Positions 63,119-64,000 of a stretch of DNA of 64,000 bases are shown here, in pieces. Origin of the DNA: Photobacterium angustum (GTDB lineage: Bacteria > Pseudomonadota > Gammaproteobacteria > Enterobacterales > Vibrionaceae); assembly GCF_002954615.1 (NCBI RefSeq), contig NZ_MSCJ01000001.1, positions 992,001-1,056,000 on the forward strand, written 5' to 3'. Each line of letters opens with the position of its first letter. The stretch's first letter is position 1. The position numbers and the translations under genes were made by a program. Under the pieces are notes generated by a model. That model saw nothing but the letters and a program-made list of their open reading frames with translations. It was not told the DNA's origin and made no database searches.

Positions 63119-64000
63119 TTACACTGCTTGTGCTGGAATACGGAATTCACTCAAAGATTGGCCTTTGTAATCCATCACGTGTACTGAACACGCCATACAT
63201 GGGTCAAATGAGTGGATCACACGAAGAACTTCAAGAGGCTTAGTTGGATCTTCTAACTTTAAGCCGACTAAAGAAGCTTCATAAGGTGCAATTTTGCCGT
63301 TGCCATCAATTGGGCTTGCGTTCCATGTGGTAGGAACAACTGCTTGATAGTTTTCAACTAAACCGTCTTTAATACGTAGCCAGTGACTTAATAAACCACG
63401 AGGCGCTTCAATCACACCTACACCTTTGTATTCTTTTTTAGGATCAATGGTTGGCTCAATGTACGTAGTTTGATCTGAATTTAGGTTTGCGACCATAGAT
63501 TCAAAGGTAGTTAAACCATTACGTGCAATGATTAAGGTATGAAGCATACGTGCAGCTGTACGACCTAATGTAGTAAATAGGGCACCTGCTGGAAGGCCTG
63601 TTGTTTTTAAGAACTCGTTAACAACTGGTACAACGTATGGATTACCTTTTGCGTAGTTCACTGCAATAGTGGCTAGTGGACCTACTTCAACAGGCTCGCC
63701 ATTGTAACGTGGTGATTTAACCCAAGAGTATTTACCCGCTTCGTTAATCGTTGGACGTTTACCTTCTATGGTGTCACGTTCAATAAACGGAGTGTGCTCA
63801 GGAATTGTTGTGCCATCAAATGGGTGCTGTGGTTTATCAGCGTTGTACCATGAGTGGGTCACATCTTCAGCAATAAGGCTAAGATCAACATTTTCTGCTT
63901 TGGTTAGATCTTTATTACGAATAACACCGCCAGTAAATAGTTGTTCTTCTTCGTTTAGCTGAATAGATTCACTACACATGAAGGTGCTAATGTTACAGCC
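63119..64000 (-). CDS. hyaB: [NiFe] hydrogenase large subunit (partial, runs off the window)
   Basis: The C-terminal 294 residues of the catalytic subunit; the frame is still open at base 64000. It ends with the nickel motif DPCMACSVH followed by a 15-residue tail (VMDYKG...IPAQAV) that HyaD should remove after the His. SPRYNGEPVEVGPLA and GRTAARMLHT are family features. The small subunit hyaA and the upstream [NiFe] motif RxCGxC lie beyond the edge. Group 1 membrane-bound uptake type is likely, given hyaC. Confidence 0.95.
   Translation of the reverse strand, partial: GCNISTFMCSESIQLNEEEQLFTGGVIRNKDLTKAENVDLSLIAEDVTHSWYNADKPQHPFDGTTIPEHTPFIERDTIEGKRPTINEAGKYSWVKSPRYNGEPVEVGPLATIAVNYAKGNPYVVPVVNEFLKTTGLPAGALFTTLGRTAARMLHTLIIARNGLTTFESMVANLNSDQTTYIEPTIDPKKEYKGVGVIEAPRGLLSHWLRIKDGLVENYQAVVPTTWNASPIDGNGKIAPYEASLVGLKLEDPTKPLEVLRVIHSFDPCMACSVHVMDYKGQSLSEFRIPAQAV

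Noticed and set aside
1..64000. tRNA, rRNA, CRISPR arrays, insertion sequences, prophage genes
   Set aside because: Looked for by eye and not seen; small structured RNAs other than those listed may have been missed.

Overview
The window looks like chromosomal DNA of a marine gamma-proteobacterium of the Vibrionaceae, most likely Photobacterium (inference). The genes pointing that way are a chromosomal QnrS-like protein, the tonB-exbBD-hutBCD / hutXZ haem locus, tfoY under a cyclic-di-GMP riboswitch, punR/punC, artPIQM and a membrane-bound [NiFe] uptake hydrogenase with its hyp genes. The DNA is AT-rich, with very AT-rich intergenic stretches. I see no rRNA, tRNA, CRISPR array, insertion sequence or prophage, so this reads as chromosome backbone with some accessory islets.

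Layout. 0-9 kb: a PAS-GGDEF-EAL protein with a degenerate GGDEF motif, a small P-loop kinase, YchN, a tautomerase, a cystatin-like lipoprotein, Qnr, glyoxalase I, and an NhaC-family carrier behind a lysine riboswitch. 9.5-14.2 kb: an operon for a cbb3-type oxidase (cytochrome c, CcoN, CcoO) whose CcoP carries five haem motifs because a three-haem dehydrogenase-type cytochrome is fused to it. 14.4-18.6 kb: an HcaT-like MFS carrier and artPIQM. 19-22.3 kb: YagU, then a probable zinc-starvation operon behind a perfect Zur-like palindrome (gamma-carbonic anhydrase, COG0523 GTPase, a DksA without the four-Cys zinc finger, and a small unknown protein). 22.4-25 kb: feoB-feoC without feoA. 25.4-29.2 kb: a secreted protein with internal repeats, a DUF2805 protein, a small membrane protein, and dgkA-eptA.

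30-35 kb: punC/punR, alkaline phosphatase and a YibE/F-like membrane protein. 35-39.1 kb: a ynjA / TVP38-flavoreductase fusion / ynjB operon. 39.5-41.6 kb: tfoY with its riboswitch, and purR. 42-48.2 kb: haem uptake and use; ABC transporter and TonB complex on one strand, hutXZ on the other, with a Fur-like site between. 48.4-50.7 kb: a small membrane protein, a trypsin-like protein that has lost its catalytic triad, and an exported coiled-coil protein. 51-54.5 kb: hypBCDEA. 54.6-58.3 kb: a two-component system with a second eptA. 58.7 kb: a GNAT acetyltransferase. 60-64 kb: hydrogenase operon hyaB(partial)-hyaC-hyaD plus a shortened HypF-like protein; hyaB runs off the right edge.

Themes. 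Metal supply recurs (Zur-like zinc operon, Feo, haem uptake, and Fur-like boxes beside a possible small RNA), as do respiratory flexibility (cbb3 oxidase variant, hydrogenase), envelope remodelling (two EptA, DgkA, a two-component system) and c-di-GMP (PAS-GGDEF-EAL protein, riboswitch-controlled tfoY). The items most worth follow-up are the five-haem CcoP, the HypF-derived protein, the triad-less trypsin relative with Cys-rich repeats, the bacterial cystatin and the possible iron-controlled RNA near 59.7-59.95 kb.
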